64,000 nt of DNA from Halarcobacter sp. (GCF_963676935.1 NZ_OY781470.1:2948680-3012679), one strand, 5' to 3'; shown: positions 46,488 to 55,289, counted from the stretch's first letter. The notes: generated from the sequence alone by a model not told the origin. Numbers and translations: made by a program.

Positions 46488-46880
46488 TTATACAAGAGGG
46501 TCTTCTCCTATTTTCCATTCTGATAAATATTTTTCTATTAAATGAAAATCTTCCCCTTTATGTTCTGTAAAAGTAATATATTGATTTTTATTTTCTATTT
46601 TTAATAGTGTATTAACTATACTCATAAATCTTAAAGCTAATTCTCTTCTTTGTTCTACAGTTCTACCTTCTCTGATATCAAGATTCATTAGACAAATATT
46701 ATCTAAATTGTTAGCTCGTCCTATAGATATAGAATACTTGTCATATTCTCTAATTGAAATAGCTATATGGTCAGTTTTTGTGTTCATAACTTCTGCAAAT
46801 GTATTCTGAATATCTATTATAAATTGCTCTTTTATACTATTTTCAATTTTTTTGTTAATTTCAAATTGTAAATGTGGCAT
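46488..46880 (-). CDS. Tautomerase-superfamily protein
   Basis: A 130-residue protein that keeps the catalytic N-terminal proline (MPHLQFEINKKI), the defining residue of the tautomerase superfamily. At about twice the length of 4-oxalocrotonate tautomerase it is a fused two-unit form, as in MSAD and cis-CaaD-like enzymes, with IAISIREYDKY at the first-unit end. The substrate is unknown. It is divergent from the repeat protein gene at 47053, with a palindrome between them. Confidence 0.82.
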   Translation of the reverse strand: MPHLQFEINKKIENSIKEQFIIDIQNTFAEVMNTKTDHIAISIREYDKYSISIGRANNLDNICLMNLDIREGRTVEQRRELALRFMSIVNTLLKIENKNQYITFTEHKGEDFHLIEKYLSEWKIGEDPLV

Positions 46881-46997
46881 TGATTATCCTTTTTATTAAT
46901 ATTATATCTATAAAGATTAAAGTGTTTTATATTTTAATATTACTATATAAATTTAAGTTAAATTTATGATTTGTTACCAAAATGTATTATTTTTTAA

Positions 46998-47015
46998 ACT
47001 GAACATAAGTTCAGT
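46998..47015. promoter_or_regulatory. Operator-like inverted repeat between tautomerase and repeat-protein genes
   Basis: ACTGAAC-ATAA-GTTCAGT, a perfect 7-bp inverted repeat with a four-base centre, lies 38 bases before the plus-strand gene at 47053 and about 120 bases before the tautomerase gene. Its size and symmetry suit a dimeric repressor. Confidence 0.45.
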
Positions 47016-47052
47016 AAGAATAAAATTAATTATTAAATTTTAAGGAAAAAAG

Positions 47053-47385
47053 ATGACAATGCATGAAAATACAAGAGATCATCAGCTTGAAAGAGCAACA
47101 GTAAGTAATGACCTTAAAGAGTTATGGATATTACATAAATCACCATCAATGAATGTTAGAAGAGCTGTTGCAAAAAATATTAATATTGACTCAAAAATAG
47201 CAAATAATCTTGCTTTGGATCCTGTATTAAATGTTAGTTATATAGCATCAAAAAATCCAAAATGTGAATTGAAAAGAGATTTCTGTGATACTATAATTAC
47301 TGCTTGTGTTGATTGTTTAAAAGATGAAAGAGATTTAATTTGTACTGGATGTGAGAAAATAACTAACGCATCACTTACTTTTTGA
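47053..47385 (+). CDS. Small HEAT-like repeat protein with paired CxxC motifs (paralogue of 43144-43461)
   Basis: A 110-residue protein that shares with the protein at 43144 the core MNVRRAVAKN-INIDSKIANNL then DPVLNVSYIASKNP and the C-terminal CVDC and CTGC pairs. The amino-terminal half has another unit, LKELWILHKSPS. AAGGAA precedes the ATG at 47053; a second ATG at 47059 is possible. It converges with the EamA-type gene, overlapping by 15 bases. The conservation between paralogues shows that these are real proteins; the function is unknown. Confidence 0.75.
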   Translation: MTMHENTRDHQLERATVSNDLKELWILHKSPSMNVRRAVAKNINIDSKIANNLALDPVLNVSYIASKNPKCELKRDFCDTIITACVDCLKDERDLICTGCEKITNASLTF

Positions 47386-48234
47386 GTTTAGTATAGCAAT
47401 AGCTATTCCAAACAGTATTAAATCTGTTGATAAAAACAGTTTAAAAGTAAATAGTTCATCTAAAATAAATACACTTAAAAAGATTGATAGTGGTGGAACT
47501 ATTAATTGAACAATACCAGATGTTACCATTGTAATTTTAGGTAATATATAATACCACATCAAATAACCTATTGAGGAAGTTATTCCACCAGAAAGAAATG
47601 CCAAAAAAACTCCATAGAAATTAAAATTAATACTTTCAACAAATATAAGATAATAAACAATACTAATAAATGTAGCCTTTAAAAAATTGTCACTTGTATG
47701 TGTTAACGCAGTTTTTGTATTTTTACCAAGTATTGTATAAAATGCCCAGGCTATACCTGATACTATCATTAGTATTGCATGAAATATAGAAATATTTAGT
47801 TTTTCATCCGGTAATAATAAATAAATAAGTCCCATAAAAGCAAAACTTAGACCAAGCAGTTTTTGTTTTGTTATTACTTCTTTTTTTATAATAGCAACAA
47901 GCATTATAAGTAGTTGTACTACTGCGAAAAGTATTAAAGTTCCTATCCCTGCATCCAAATTAATATATGCATATGAAAATGTTAAGGCATAAATAAATAA
48001 AAAACTAGAGCTAAACCAATTGCTCTTTAGTTTTAAATCGATTGTTTTATTTTTGAAAAAAAAGATAATAAATAAAGTAATAGTTCCAAATAATAATCTA
48101 AAAAAAGTAAAACTATAGGCATCAATATTATTATTAAGTAAGGCAGCTCTTGCTAATAAAGAGCTGGTTGAAAAGAAAAATAGTGTAATAACTATTAAGA
48201 AAAAAAGCTTTAGTGATGAAAGCTTTTCTTCCAT
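47371..48234 (-). CDS. EamA-type drug/metabolite transporter
   Basis: A 287-residue protein with ten helices in two EamA repeats (FFSTSSLLARAALLNN near the start, GIAWAFYTILGK and GGITSSIGYLMWYYILPKITMVTSGIVQLIVPP in the second). The last helix ends in a short basic tail. It is the downstream member of a likely two-gene unit with the flavoprotein gene, three bases away. Substrate unknown. Confidence 0.88.
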   Translation of the reverse strand: MEEKLSSLKLFFLIVITLFFFSTSSLLARAALLNNNIDAYSFTFFRLLFGTITLFIIFFFKNKTIDLKLKSNWFSSSFLFIYALTFSYAYINLDAGIGTLILFAVVQLLIMLVAIIKKEVITKQKLLGLSFAFMGLIYLLLPDEKLNISIFHAILMIVSGIAWAFYTILGKNTKTALTHTSDNFLKATFISIVYYLIFVESINFNFYGVFLAFLSGGITSSIGYLMWYYILPKITMVTSGIVQLIVPPLSIFLSVFILDELFTFKLFLSTDLILFGIAIAILNSKSK

Positions 48235-48237
48235 AAT

Positions 48238-49266
48238 TTATGCCTTGAATTGCGGGTTGTTTTCAAAAAACTCTTCAACTTTTTGAGTATGTGAATAGAT
48301 TTTCCCACTTTTTTGTAAATAAGAGTTTACTATATGATAACCATGATTAAGTGCAGCTGCTATTGAACCACCTGTATTAAAAGCAATATCTCCAGCTACA
48401 TACAAACCTTGAATATTTGTTTCGTAATGTTCATTGTAAATAGGTTTACCCTTTTCGTCCACTTCTATTCCCACTTTTTTTAGAAAGTCAATAGGAGCTG
48501 TTCCACCTATTGCATAAACAATTCTATCATAAATAGTATAGTAGCCATCATTAAAATTTACTTTTACTTTCCCATGTTCATTTTCTAAAGATAAAATGTC
48601 TGTATCCATTCTAAGCCTTAGTTTCTCTTGACCATTATATTGGTAAAGAATATCTTCATTTTCTGGGTTTAATCTTGTAAACTCATCTTTTCTATAAACT
48701 AAAGTTACTATATTTCCTTCGTCTGCTAGTTCATAGGCATATTCAGCAGCACTGTTTCCTCCACCAACTACAAGTATTTTTTCACCCTCATTACATTTAT
48801 CTAAATTAAAGTTTACAAACTCTTTTATAGATGGTGGGATTTTATATACAGGTTTATTTGGTTTTCCCATTTTACCAATAGTTATCACAACTGCTTTTGC
48901 TTTAAAACCTTTTGTTGCAGTGGTTACCATAAATAAGTCATTATCTTCGTTTTTTATGATATTTTCAACTTCAGTATTAAAAGCAGTATCAATTTTTTCT
49001 TCATCTAAGAGTTTGTCAAAAAAATCAAGAGTGGTTTCTTTTGTCCCATCCATAAAAGGAATATTTCCTTCAATATTAATAGTTTGCCCCTTCCAATCCT
49101 TATCAACACGCTTATTATCTTTATAAAATTTTCTTATAGTACTAGAATGATTGTCTGCTTTGTCAATAAGCAAAATATTTTCGATTCCATGAACTGCTGC
49201 TTCAACTGCTGTTCCTATACCTCCTGGTCCACCACCTACAATTAATAAATCATATACAGTTTTCAT
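48238..49266 (-). CDS. YpdA-like NAD(P)H-dependent flavoprotein reductase
   Basis: A 342-residue two-dinucleotide-domain flavoprotein: FAD site LIVGGGPGGIGTAVEA, NAD(P) site ILVVGGGNSAAEYAYEL and the C-terminal GLYVAGDIAFNTGGSI. There is no CxxC redox pair, which excludes a classic thioredoxin reductase. The layout fits YpdA/bacillithiol-disulfide-reductase-like or ferredoxin-NADP reductase-like enzymes. Bacillithiol is not known from this phylum, so another substrate is likely. An inverted repeat in its promoter suggests specific regulation. Confidence 0.8.
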   Translation of the reverse strand: MKTVYDLLIVGGGPGGIGTAVEAAVHGIENILLIDKADNHSSTIRKFYKDNKRVDKDWKGQTINIEGNIPFMDGTKETTLDFFDKLLDEEKIDTAFNTEVENIIKNEDNDLFMVTTATKGFKAKAVVITIGKMGKPNKPVYKIPPSIKEFVNFNLDKCNEGEKILVVGGGNSAAEYAYELADEGNIVTLVYRKDEFTRLNPENEDILYQYNGQEKLRLRMDTDILSLENEHGKVKVNFNDGYYTIYDRIVYAIGGTAPIDFLKKVGIEVDEKGKPIYNEHYETNIQGLYVAGDIAFNTGGSIAAALNHGYHIVNSYLQKSGKIYSHTQKVEEFFENNPQFKA

Positions 49267-49290
49267 AAATAACTCCTAATAAAGTTTTTA

Positions 49291-49320
49291 TGAGTATACT
49301 ATAATAAATACTTATACTCA
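49291..49320. promoter_or_regulatory. Inverted repeat in the promoter of the YpdA-like gene
   Basis: TGAGTATA (49291-49298) and TATACTCA (49313-49320) form a perfect 8-bp inverted repeat with a 14-base AT-only centre containing TATAAT. It lies 25 bases upstream of the flavoprotein start on the minus strand and also faces queF. Confidence 0.45.
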
Positions 49321-49436
49321 ATTTTATTTTACTATGATACATTATTGATATAAAAATAGTATAATAAAATCTGTAAGTGAATTTTGGATAAAATAATATC
49401 TTTAATGAAAAAATAACATAAAGAGGATTTATAATA

Positions 49437-49814
49437 ATGAAATATGGTGAAAAAGAGATTGTTGATTTTGATATTAACAATGAAGAAAATTTTTGGCCAA
49501 ATACAAATGAAAAAAGCTATACAATAAATATAGAACTTCCAGAGTTTATGGCAAAATGTCCAAGAAGTGGATACCCTGATTTTGCAACTATCAAATTGGA
49601 ATATATCCCAGAAAAACTAGTAATTGAGTTAAAAGCACTTAAAATATATATAAATACATTTATGTATAGAGAAGTTTCTCATGAAAATGTTGCAAATGAG
49701 ATATTTGATACACTTTATGAGAAGTTAAAACCTAGATATATGAAAGTTATAGCTGACTTTAAACCACGTGGAAATGTGCATACTGTAATTGAAATAGATA
49801 GTGACAAAATGTAA
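49437..49814 (+). CDS. queF: NADPH-dependent 7-cyano-7-deazaguanine reductase
   Basis: A 125-residue type I QueF that reduces preQ0 to preQ1 in queuosine tRNA modification. The catalytic cysteine is in MAKCPRSGYPDFATI, and the motif ELKALKIYI and the FKPRGNVHT block match the family. An AGAGGA site precedes the ATG. No preQ1 riboswitch is recognisable upstream. It is followed nine bases later by a helix-turn-helix gene. Confidence 0.95.
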   Translation: MKYGEKEIVDFDINNEENFWPNTNEKSYTINIELPEFMAKCPRSGYPDFATIKLEYIPEKLVIELKALKIYINTFMYREVSHENVANEIFDTLYEKLKPRYMKVIADFKPRGNVHTVIEIDSDKM

Positions 49815-49823
49815 GGATTTTCT

Positions 49824-50450
49824 TTGGAGAGATTGGTAACTACTGCACAAGCTGCTGAAATACTTGGATTATCTCTCCAAGGAGTACACTATAGAATAAG
49901 AAAAAAACAATTAAAATCTTTAAAAAAATCTGGTAAAACATACGTTTATATTAATGAATCCCAAGAACCCAAACTAAAAGAAGAACCAACTATTGAACTT
50001 AAAGAGTTTATTCCAAATGAAACTATAAAAGAGATAGTAAAAGCAAAAGATGAACAAATAGAAATATTGAAAAAATCTATTAAATGGATGAAAAAACAGT
50101 ATGGTTCAGAGATTATTAGACTTGAAAAAAATCAAAAAAGAATTATTGGAGTTTTTAATAGAGAAATAGAGCTACTACAAAGTGCTTTTAATGAGATGCG
50201 TTCAATATATAAGCCTCAATTAGAATTTAATCAACAGCAAGCTCAAAATACATATAAACAAAATATACAAAAAGAAAAATTTATTACACTACAAAATTTT
50301 TCAGTATTTATGAAAAAACATAATAAAACATCTGAAGATATTAAACTTATTATTCTAAAAGCTATAAAAAACCAAGATGAAAGATTTATTTATAATAAAA
50401 AAGATAAAAAACTTTTGATTTTAAATGAGGATTTTTCTGATTTGATTTGA
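49824..50450 (+). CDS. Helix-turn-helix DNA-binding protein with coiled coil
   Basis: A 208-residue protein: MerR/excisionase-like helix-turn-helix at the N-terminus (TTAQAAEILGLSLQGVHYRIRKKQLKS cut here as two motifs, AAEILGLS and VHYRIRKKQL), a coiled coil (about 65-120), and a C-terminal domain of about 60 residues ending in DFSDLI. The start is TTG with AAGGA upstream. Its end touches the terminator of the SRP RNA gene on the other strand. It resembles conserved Campylobacterota regulators of unknown target; no partner gene is obvious. Confidence 0.7.
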   Translation: MERLVTTAQAAEILGLSLQGVHYRIRKKQLKSLKKSGKTYVYINESQEPKLKEEPTIELKEFIPNETIKEIVKAKDEQIEILKKSIKWMKKQYGSEIIRLEKNQKRIIGVFNREIELLQSAFNEMRSIYKPQLEFNQQQAQNTYKQNIQKEKFITLQNFSVFMKKHNKTSEDIKLIILKAIKNQDERFIYNKKDKKLLILNEDFSDLI

Positions 50451-50475
50451 AAAGAAGTGCATAAAAGCACTCTTC
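50451..50475 (-). terminator. Terminator of the SRP RNA gene
   Basis: On the minus strand the stem GTGC/GCAC, extended by GAA/TTC with a small bulge and a TTTTAT loop, is followed by TTCTTTT. It lies directly at the 3' end of the SRP RNA and just after the helix-turn-helix stop codon on the other strand. Confidence 0.65.
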
Positions 50476-50573
50476 TCCAGGTACCCAAACACACCATAAA
50501 TAGAGGTGCCTTGCTATGTTCCCATCCTGGGGCTTTGTCTCTAAAAACGATTGTAAGGGGCTAAAGAAGAGCA
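50466..50573 (-). ncRNA. ffs: Signal recognition particle RNA (4.5S-type)
   Basis: The minus strand holds the SRP domain IV: CCCCAGG-AUG-GGAA-CAU-AGCAAGGC, with the GGAA tetraloop (50519-50522), a three-pair helix, and the symmetric loop of CAGG against AGCA that binds the Ffh M domain. Below it AGAG pairs with CUCU and GCC with GGC, and the ends close with CUCUUCU (50565-50571) against AGAAGAG (50470-50476). The size, about 108 bases, fits the small bacterial form. The region is clearly richer in G+C than its surroundings and has no open frame of its own. Exact ends are approximate. Confidence 0.88.
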
Positions 50574-50601
50574 CAAAAAGTATCTAGATACTCTTTGTGC
50601 T
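50570..50601. repeat. 32-base near-perfect palindrome at the 5' edge of the SRP RNA gene
   Basis: AGCACAAA...TTTGTGCT, centred on TCTAGA, is a palindrome with a single mismatched pair. It lies immediately upstream of the SRP RNA on the minus strand and overlaps its first bases. It may be a promoter-proximal operator, a processed leader hairpin or a terminator lacking a clear T run. Confidence 0.6.
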
Positions 50602-50683
50602 ATTCTTTAAAAGGTTGTAATTCTATCTTAAAGAAACTTAAAGTTTAAATAAATAGAATATTTACTTTTAAAAAAGGTATTTT

Positions 50684-51094
50684 ATGGTCTATATGACTCT
50701 GTTTTTCTCTGCTTTTTTATCTGCTACATTTTTTCCTTTTGGAAGTGAGGCAGTACTAATTTATGATATTTTACAAGGCTACAATATCTATTATCTTCTT
50801 TTCTTTGCAACCTTAGGAAACACCTTAGGTTCAGTAGTAAACTACTTCTTAGGCTTAAAAGGGGAAGAGTTTTTAGAAAGAAAGAACTTACTTAAAAGGG
50901 AAAAAATTGATAAATATATAAAGTTTTTTTCAAAATATGGTGGGGTAACACTTCTTTTAGCTTGGGCTCCAATTATTGGAGACCCTATTACTTTTATAGC
51001 TGGGATTTTAAAGTATGATTTTAAAAAATTTTTACTTTTAGTTGCCATTTCAAAGTTTTCAAGATATCTATTTTTGACTCTTGTTACTTTATAA
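50684..51094 (+). CDS. YqaA/DedA-like small membrane protein
   Basis: A 136-residue protein with four hydrophobic segments and the VTT/DedA-type blocks FPFGSEAVL, ATLGNTLGSVVNYFLG and APIIGDPITFIAG, which identify the YqaA branch. DedA relatives flip lipids or act in membrane homeostasis; for YqaA the role is unclear. It converges with ureG, overlapping by six bases. An AAAAAAGG site precedes the ATG. Confidence 0.85.
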   Translation: MVYMTLFFSAFLSATFFPFGSEAVLIYDILQGYNIYYLLFFATLGNTLGSVVNYFLGLKGEEFLERKNLLKREKIDKYIKFFSKYGGVTLLLAWAPIIGDPITFIAGILKYDFKKFLLLVAISKFSRYLFLTLVTL

Positions 51095-51676
51095 TAAAGC
51101 CTCTATCCACTCTTTTAGTCTATTGAAGCTTTCTTCATCTTTGTTTGTTAGAAAAAGGCTTGGTTTATTTTTTCTATTGTTCTTAACATCCTCTTTCATT
51201 TGCTCTAAATCAACATTTACATAAGGGCAAAGATCTGTTTTATTTATAACTAAAAGATCTGAGAAAAGAAGTCCTGCCCCTTTTTTTCTAGGGATATCTC
51301 CACCTTGAGCCACATCTATAACATAAAGGTAATAATCGATTAATTCATATGAGAAGGTTGCACTTAAATTATCTCCACCACTCTCTACAAATATAATATC
51401 AGGGTTGAACTTCTCTTCTAACTCTTCAACTGCTTTTTGATTCATGGAAATATCATCTCTAATTGCTGTGTGTGGACAACCACCAGTTTCTACACCTATG
51501 ATTTGCTCATTATTTATATCAAGTTTCTCTTTTAAGTAGTTTGCATCTTCTGTTGTGTATATATCGTTTGTAACAATTCCTAAAGTGTATTTATTTTTTA
51601 GAATATTTGTTAATTTTTCTATAATAGATGTTTTCCCACTTCCAACTGGTCCTGCTATTCCTATTTTTATCGACAT
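51089..51676 (-). CDS. ureG: Urease accessory GTPase UreG
   Basis: A 195-residue SIMIBI GTPase that powers nickel delivery to urease. It has the P-loop IAGPVGSGKTSIIE, the metal-binding CPH in ETGGCPHTAIRDD, FVESGGDNL and the guanine motif VINKTDL. It is the last gene of the ureAB-C-E-F-G run and is separated from ureF by 13 bases. Confidence 0.96.
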   Translation of the reverse strand: MSIKIGIAGPVGSGKTSIIEKLTNILKNKYTLGIVTNDIYTTEDANYLKEKLDINNEQIIGVETGGCPHTAIRDDISMNQKAVEELEEKFNPDIIFVESGGDNLSATFSYELIDYYLYVIDVAQGGDIPRKKGAGLLFSDLLVINKTDLCPYVNVDLEQMKEDVKNNRKNKPSLFLTNKDEESFNRLKEWIEALL

Positions 51677-51689
51677 TAAATTATTCCTT

Positions 51690-52364
51690 TTATGTTGTAA
51701 ACATTTTTGGTTCTAGGTTTAAGTGGCTAAAAATAACCTCTTCAAACAGAGGATTAAAATTGCTTACTTTTGTAGAACTTTGCTTTATTTTTTCTTCTAA
51801 AACTCCATCAAAACTAAATAAAATTTGTTGAATCTCTGAGGGTTTTATTCTTGAGATTTTTAAACTTGCACTTGCTATATTGATTAAACTCTTTTTAGCC
51901 CAAAGTAGTAAAAATGTATCTTCATCAAGTCCTAATTCATAGGCATAAGAACTTAAAATAAATAGTTCGTTTCCATATGTTTCTTTGTTTTGAACTTTTT
52001 TAAAATACTCTTTTACAATACTATTTTTTATATCAAAATCTATATGTTTTAAATAGTTCTCTCCTAAATCCTTTGAAGCTTTTGCCCACTCAAAACTTAA
52101 CATAGAAGCAAACTTTTTATCCTCTTTTAAAAGGTGTTTTAGTTTATCTTCTTTAAGTAGAGTAAATACCTTTTTTACAATAGTAAATTCCATCTTTTGG
52201 TATTGATCTTCGATGATATTTTTTAAAAATATTTTTAAACTATTTTTATCATTTATAAAACCTAAAACCACATGAGGTTCAAGTCCAAAAGAGTGAACAA
52301 AAGCTCCCGATGGAAAGATTCCATCAAGTAGCTGTATAAATCTACTTAATGCTTTGGTGTTCAT
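51690..52364 (-). CDS. ureF: Urease accessory protein UreF
   Basis: A 224-residue all-helical chaperone that gates GTP hydrolysis by UreG and docks on urease with UreD. SRFIQLLDGIFPSGAFVHSFGLE is the clear family opening. The frame continues upstream to 52391 into ureE; the ATG at 52364, one base after the ureE stop, gives the usual N-terminus. Neither start has a strong ribosome site, which suggests coupling to ureE. Confidence 0.93.
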   Translation of the reverse strand: MNTKALSRFIQLLDGIFPSGAFVHSFGLEPHVVLGFINDKNSLKIFLKNIIEDQYQKMEFTIVKKVFTLLKEDKLKHLLKEDKKFASMLSFEWAKASKDLGENYLKHIDFDIKNSIVKEYFKKVQNKETYGNELFILSSYAYELGLDEDTFLLLWAKKSLINIASASLKISRIKPSEIQQILFSFDGVLEEKIKQSSTKVSNFNPLFEEVIFSHLNLEPKMFTT

Positions 52365-52365
52365 C

Positions 52366-52800
52366 TTAGTGACTGTGGTGTGCATTTCCATTTGGTTTGA
52401 AAATAGCTTTTGTTTTTTTAATCTCTACCTTATCAATAGACTCACAAGCTTTTATAATATCAGCTGTAGAGATATCTTCTAAAATAGTGATTTTGTAATC
52501 CTCTATACAAATAGGTTGGTGTCTATTTCCTATCTCATAAGCAATTCTTGCAAATGTAATATGGTCACTAAAGGTAAGAATATAAATATTATCTTCAGAT
52601 TTAGAAACTTTTATTTTATATCCATCTTCACAAACTAAAATGTCATTTTCATGAAGGTGCGTGTATTTAGCTTTTACTATAAACTCAACACCCTCTTTTG
52701 TAACTGCACATAGGTTTGGTTTTTGCATATCAAACCAGTCTAAAAGTACACTATCTTGTACTTCAATATCTCTTTTAATCTCTATTACTTTTTTTATCAT
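52366..52800 (-). CDS. ureE: Urease accessory nickel chaperone UreE
   Basis: A 144-residue nickel carrier with the N-terminal peptide-binding domain and C-terminal metal domain, where YEIGNRHQPICIED carries the conserved interface histidine. The tail ends NAHHSH, a short histidine-rich metal-binding end. It is separated from ureC by a 105-base gap with two hairpins, so its expression may be set apart from the structural genes. Confidence 0.94.
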   Translation of the reverse strand: MIKKVIEIKRDIEVQDSVLLDWFDMQKPNLCAVTKEGVEFIVKAKYTHLHENDILVCEDGYKIKVSKSEDNIYILTFSDHITFARIAYEIGNRHQPICIEDYKITILEDISTADIIKACESIDKVEIKKTKAIFKPNGNAHHSH

Positions 52801-52817
52801 TCATCTATCCTTAAAAA

Positions 52818-52837
52818 TGTCCCATCTTTAAGGGACC
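52818..52837 (-). promoter_or_regulatory. Hairpin in front of ureE
   Basis: On the minus strand GTCCC pairs with GGGAC across eight bases, followed by ATTTTTA and then the AAGGA ribosome site of ureE. It looks like a weak terminator or an RNA processing or stability element. Confidence 0.4.
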
Positions 52838-52882
52838 TATAATTTAATGAAGCCTTGTGCTCGCACTCTCTTTAAAAACTTT

Positions 52883-52908
52883 TAATAGAACAACTTCTTG
52901 TTCTATTA
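52883..52908 (-). terminator. Strong hairpin overlapping the ureC stop codon
   Basis: TAATAGAACAA (52883-52893) and TTGTTCTATTA (52898-52908) pair perfectly over 11 bp with a four-base loop. On the minus strand it includes the ureC stop and is followed by AAAGTTTTT. It could end part of the transcripts after ureC or protect the upstream message. Confidence 0.6.
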
Positions 52909-54609
52909 GAATAAGAAATATTTCTTAGCCATTGGTAACTCTTCTTGGAAAGATGATTCTATAATCTCACCATTAACTTTTACATCATAAGTTTCTGGGT
53001 CAACTTCAATATCCCCAATAAAGTTATTTAACTTCATATCTTTTTTACCAATATTTCTAGTATTTTTAACTGGTAACATAACTTTTTTAGTATCTAATTG
53101 TTCCTCTAAACCTTTATCAATTGCTAAATGGGAAACAAAAATAGCACTAGTGTTTGCAGCAGCTTTCCCTAAACTTCCAAACATAGGTCTATACATATTT
53201 GGTTCAGGGGTTGGAATAGAAGCATTTGAATCCCCCATCATAGCTAATGCTATAAATCCACCTTTTATAATAAGTTCTGGTTTAACACCAAAAAATGCAG
53301 GTGTCCAAAGGACTAAATCAGCCATTTTACCAATTTCAACACTTCCCACATGCTCATCAATACCACAAGCAATAGCTGGGTTTATAGTGTATTTTGCTAT
53401 AAATCTTTTGATTCTTTCATTATCTGCTTTTTCATTATCACCTGCTAAAGCGCCCCTTTGTTTTTTCATAGAGTCTGCAACTTGCCAAGTTCTTGTGATA
53501 ACTTCACCTACTCTTCCCATGGCCTGAGAATCACTACTTGTAATAGATATTGCTCCAATGTCGTGTAACACATCTTCAGCGGCAATAGTTTTACCTCTAA
53601 TTCTACTTTCTGCAAAACTTACATCTTCAGGAATTTTTGCACTTAAATGGTGACAAACCATAAGCATATCAAGGTGCTCTTCAATAGTGTTTTTTGTATA
53701 TGGTAAAGTTGGGTTTGTACTTGATGGTAAGATATTCTCTAAACCTGCAACTTTCATAATATCAGGTGCGTGACCACCTCCAGCACCTTCAGAGTGGAAA
53801 GTGTGAATAGTTCTTCCACCAAAGGCATTAACTGTATTATCTACAAATCCTGATTCATTAAGTGTATCAGTATGAATTGCAACTTGTACATCAAAATCAT
53901 CTGCAACTTTTAGGCAAGTATCAATAGCGTTTGGAGTTGTTCCCCAGTCTTCATGAAGTTTTAATCCCATGGCTCCAGCTTCTATTTGAACCTTTAAAGC
54001 CTCATAGTTTGAACTATTTCCTTTCCCCATAAAACCAAAATTTAGTGGTAAATCATCAACAGATTCAATCATTTTATGGATATTAAATTCACCTGGAGTA
54101 CAAGTTGTAGCATTTGTTCCTGTATTTGGACCAGTTCCCCCACCAATCATAGTGGTTACTCCACTTGCTAAGGCTTCATCTATTTGACCTGGACTTATAA
54201 AGTGAATGTGTGAATCTATTCCCCCAGCAGTTATAATTTTCCCCTCTGCAGATAGAATCTCTGTATTTGCACCTATCTCTAAACCCTCAGTGATACCATC
54301 AGTGTTGTATGGATTTCCAGATTTCCCTATGGCTGAAATTTTTCCATCTTTGATTCCAATATCAGCTTTGTAAATACCTGTATAATCAATAATTACAGCA
54401 TTTGTGATAATCAAATCAGCAGTTTCCACAGCAAGGGGTGATTGACTCATCCCATCCCTAATGGTTTTACCACCACCAAATTTTGATTCTTCACCATAGG
54501 TAGTGTAGTCTTTTTCAATTTTTGCTACTAAAGAGGTATCAGCTAATCTAAATCTATCACCAGTTGTTGGTCCATACATTGAGGCATATTTTGTTTTACT
54601 TATCTTCAT
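52906..54609 (-). CDS. ureC: Urease alpha subunit
   Basis: A 567-residue catalytic subunit hydrolysing urea to ammonia and carbamate with two nickel ions. All metal residues are visible: [12 protein letters not shown] (two His), the carbamylated lysine in [32 protein letters not shown], the flap cysteine/His region MVCHHL and the aspartate in [10 protein letters not shown]. Its start overlaps the ureAB stop by four bases. In Helicobacter naming this subunit is called UreB. Confidence 0.97.
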   Translation of the reverse strand: MKISKTKYASMYGPTTGDRFRLADTSLVAKIEKDYTTYGEESKFGGGKTIRDGMSQSPLAVETADLIITNAVIIDYTGIYKADIGIKDGKISAIGKSGNPYNTDGITEGLEIGANTEILSAEGKIITAGGIDSHIHFISPGQIDEALASGVTTMIGGGTGPNTGTNATTCTPGEFNIHKMIESVDDLPLNFGFMGKGNSSNYEALKVQIEAGAMGLKLHEDWGTTPNAIDTCLKVADDFDVQVAIHTDTLNESGFVDNTVNAFGGRTIHTFHSEGAGGGHAPDIMKVAGLENILPSSTNPTLPYTKNTIEEHLDMLMVCHHLSAKIPEDVSFAESRIRGKTIAAEDVLHDIGAISITSSDSQAMGRVGEVITRTWQVADSMKKQRGALAGDNEKADNERIKRFIAKYTINPAIACGIDEHVGSVEIGKMADLVLWTPAFFGVKPELIIKGGFIALAMMGDSNASIPTPEPNMYRPMFGSLGKAAANTSAIFVSHLAIDKGLEEQLDTKKVMLPVKNTRNIGKKDMKLNNFIGDIEVDPETYDVKVNGEIIESSFQEELPMAKKYFLF

Positions 54610-55289
54610 ACTCTACTCCCTATAAACTCTTCAAGGTTTTTCATAGCTTTTTCTTTAGTCTCTTTTTCATCAAGGTAACCATTTACAAGACCATTAAATC
54701 CTGCAATATATCTTTTCCCATTAAAAGGTACTACTTCAATCTCTTTTTTACTTCCTGGTTCAAATCTAACAGAAGTTCCACTTAGGATATTTAATCTTTG
54801 ACCATAAGCTTTTTCTCTGTCAAAATCTAAAAAGGCATTAGTTTCAAAGAAATGGTAGTGTGAACCAACTTGAATTGGTCTATCTCCCACATTTTCCACT
54901 TCAATAGTAGTTACATCATAATTGGCATTTAGCTCAATCTCTCCTTCATCGATAAAGTATTCCCCTGGAGTTATGTGGGATTTTGTAACAGGGATAGGGT
55001 TATGTACTGTTACAAGCTTTGTACCATCATCAAAAGTAGCTTCTGTTTGTACCATGTGCATCATAGAAGCAACACCTGGCATAATATCATCTGCACTTAA
55101 AACTTTAGTTGCATCAACCATAAGTTGGGCAACACTTTTACCATCCCTAGCCCCTTCAAGTATAAAAGAACTGATAATTGCACAAGCCTCAGGATAGTTT
55201 AGTTTAAGTCCTCTTTCTTTTCTCTCCCAAGCTAGCTTGGAAGCTGTATAAATAAGCAGTTTTTCTTGCTCACGATTGGTTAAAAACAT
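54606..55289 (-). CDS. ureAB: Urease fused gamma and beta subunit
   Basis: A 227-residue fusion, the form found in Helicobacter and Arcobacter. Residues 1 to about 100 are the gamma subunit ([18 protein letters not shown] and [21 protein letters not shown], here as two blocks) and the rest is the beta subunit ([40 protein letters not shown]). AAAGGGGAGG precedes the ATG. No ureD gene is found in front of it, where Arcobacter butzleri has one; the preceding gene is malate synthase. Confidence 0.96.
   Translation of the reverse strand: MFLTNREQEKLLIYTASKLAWERKERGLKLNYPEACAIISSFILEGARDGKSVAQLMVDATKVLSADDIMPGVASMMHMVQTEATFDDGTKLVTVHNPIPVTKSHITPGEYFIDEGEIELNANYDVTTIEVENVGDRPIQVGSHYHFFETNAFLDFDREKAYGQRLNILSGTSVRFEPGSKKEIEVVPFNGKRYIAGFNGLVNGYLDEKETKEKAMKNLEEFIGSRV

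Noticed and set aside
46998-47015. Gram-positive-type LexA (SOS) box, GAAC-N4-GTTC
   Set aside because: The core matches, but Campylobacterota generally lack LexA and the flanking genes are not SOS genes, so it is kept only as a generic operator.
49267-49436. preQ1 riboswitch upstream of queF
   Set aside because: No C-rich loop plus A-rich tail pseudoknot pattern overlapping the ribosome site could be found; the main repeat there lies at the other gene's promoter.
53150-53527. 125-codon plus-strand frame inside ureC
   Set aside because: It is antisense to conserved urease residues, has no ribosome site and no family resemblance.
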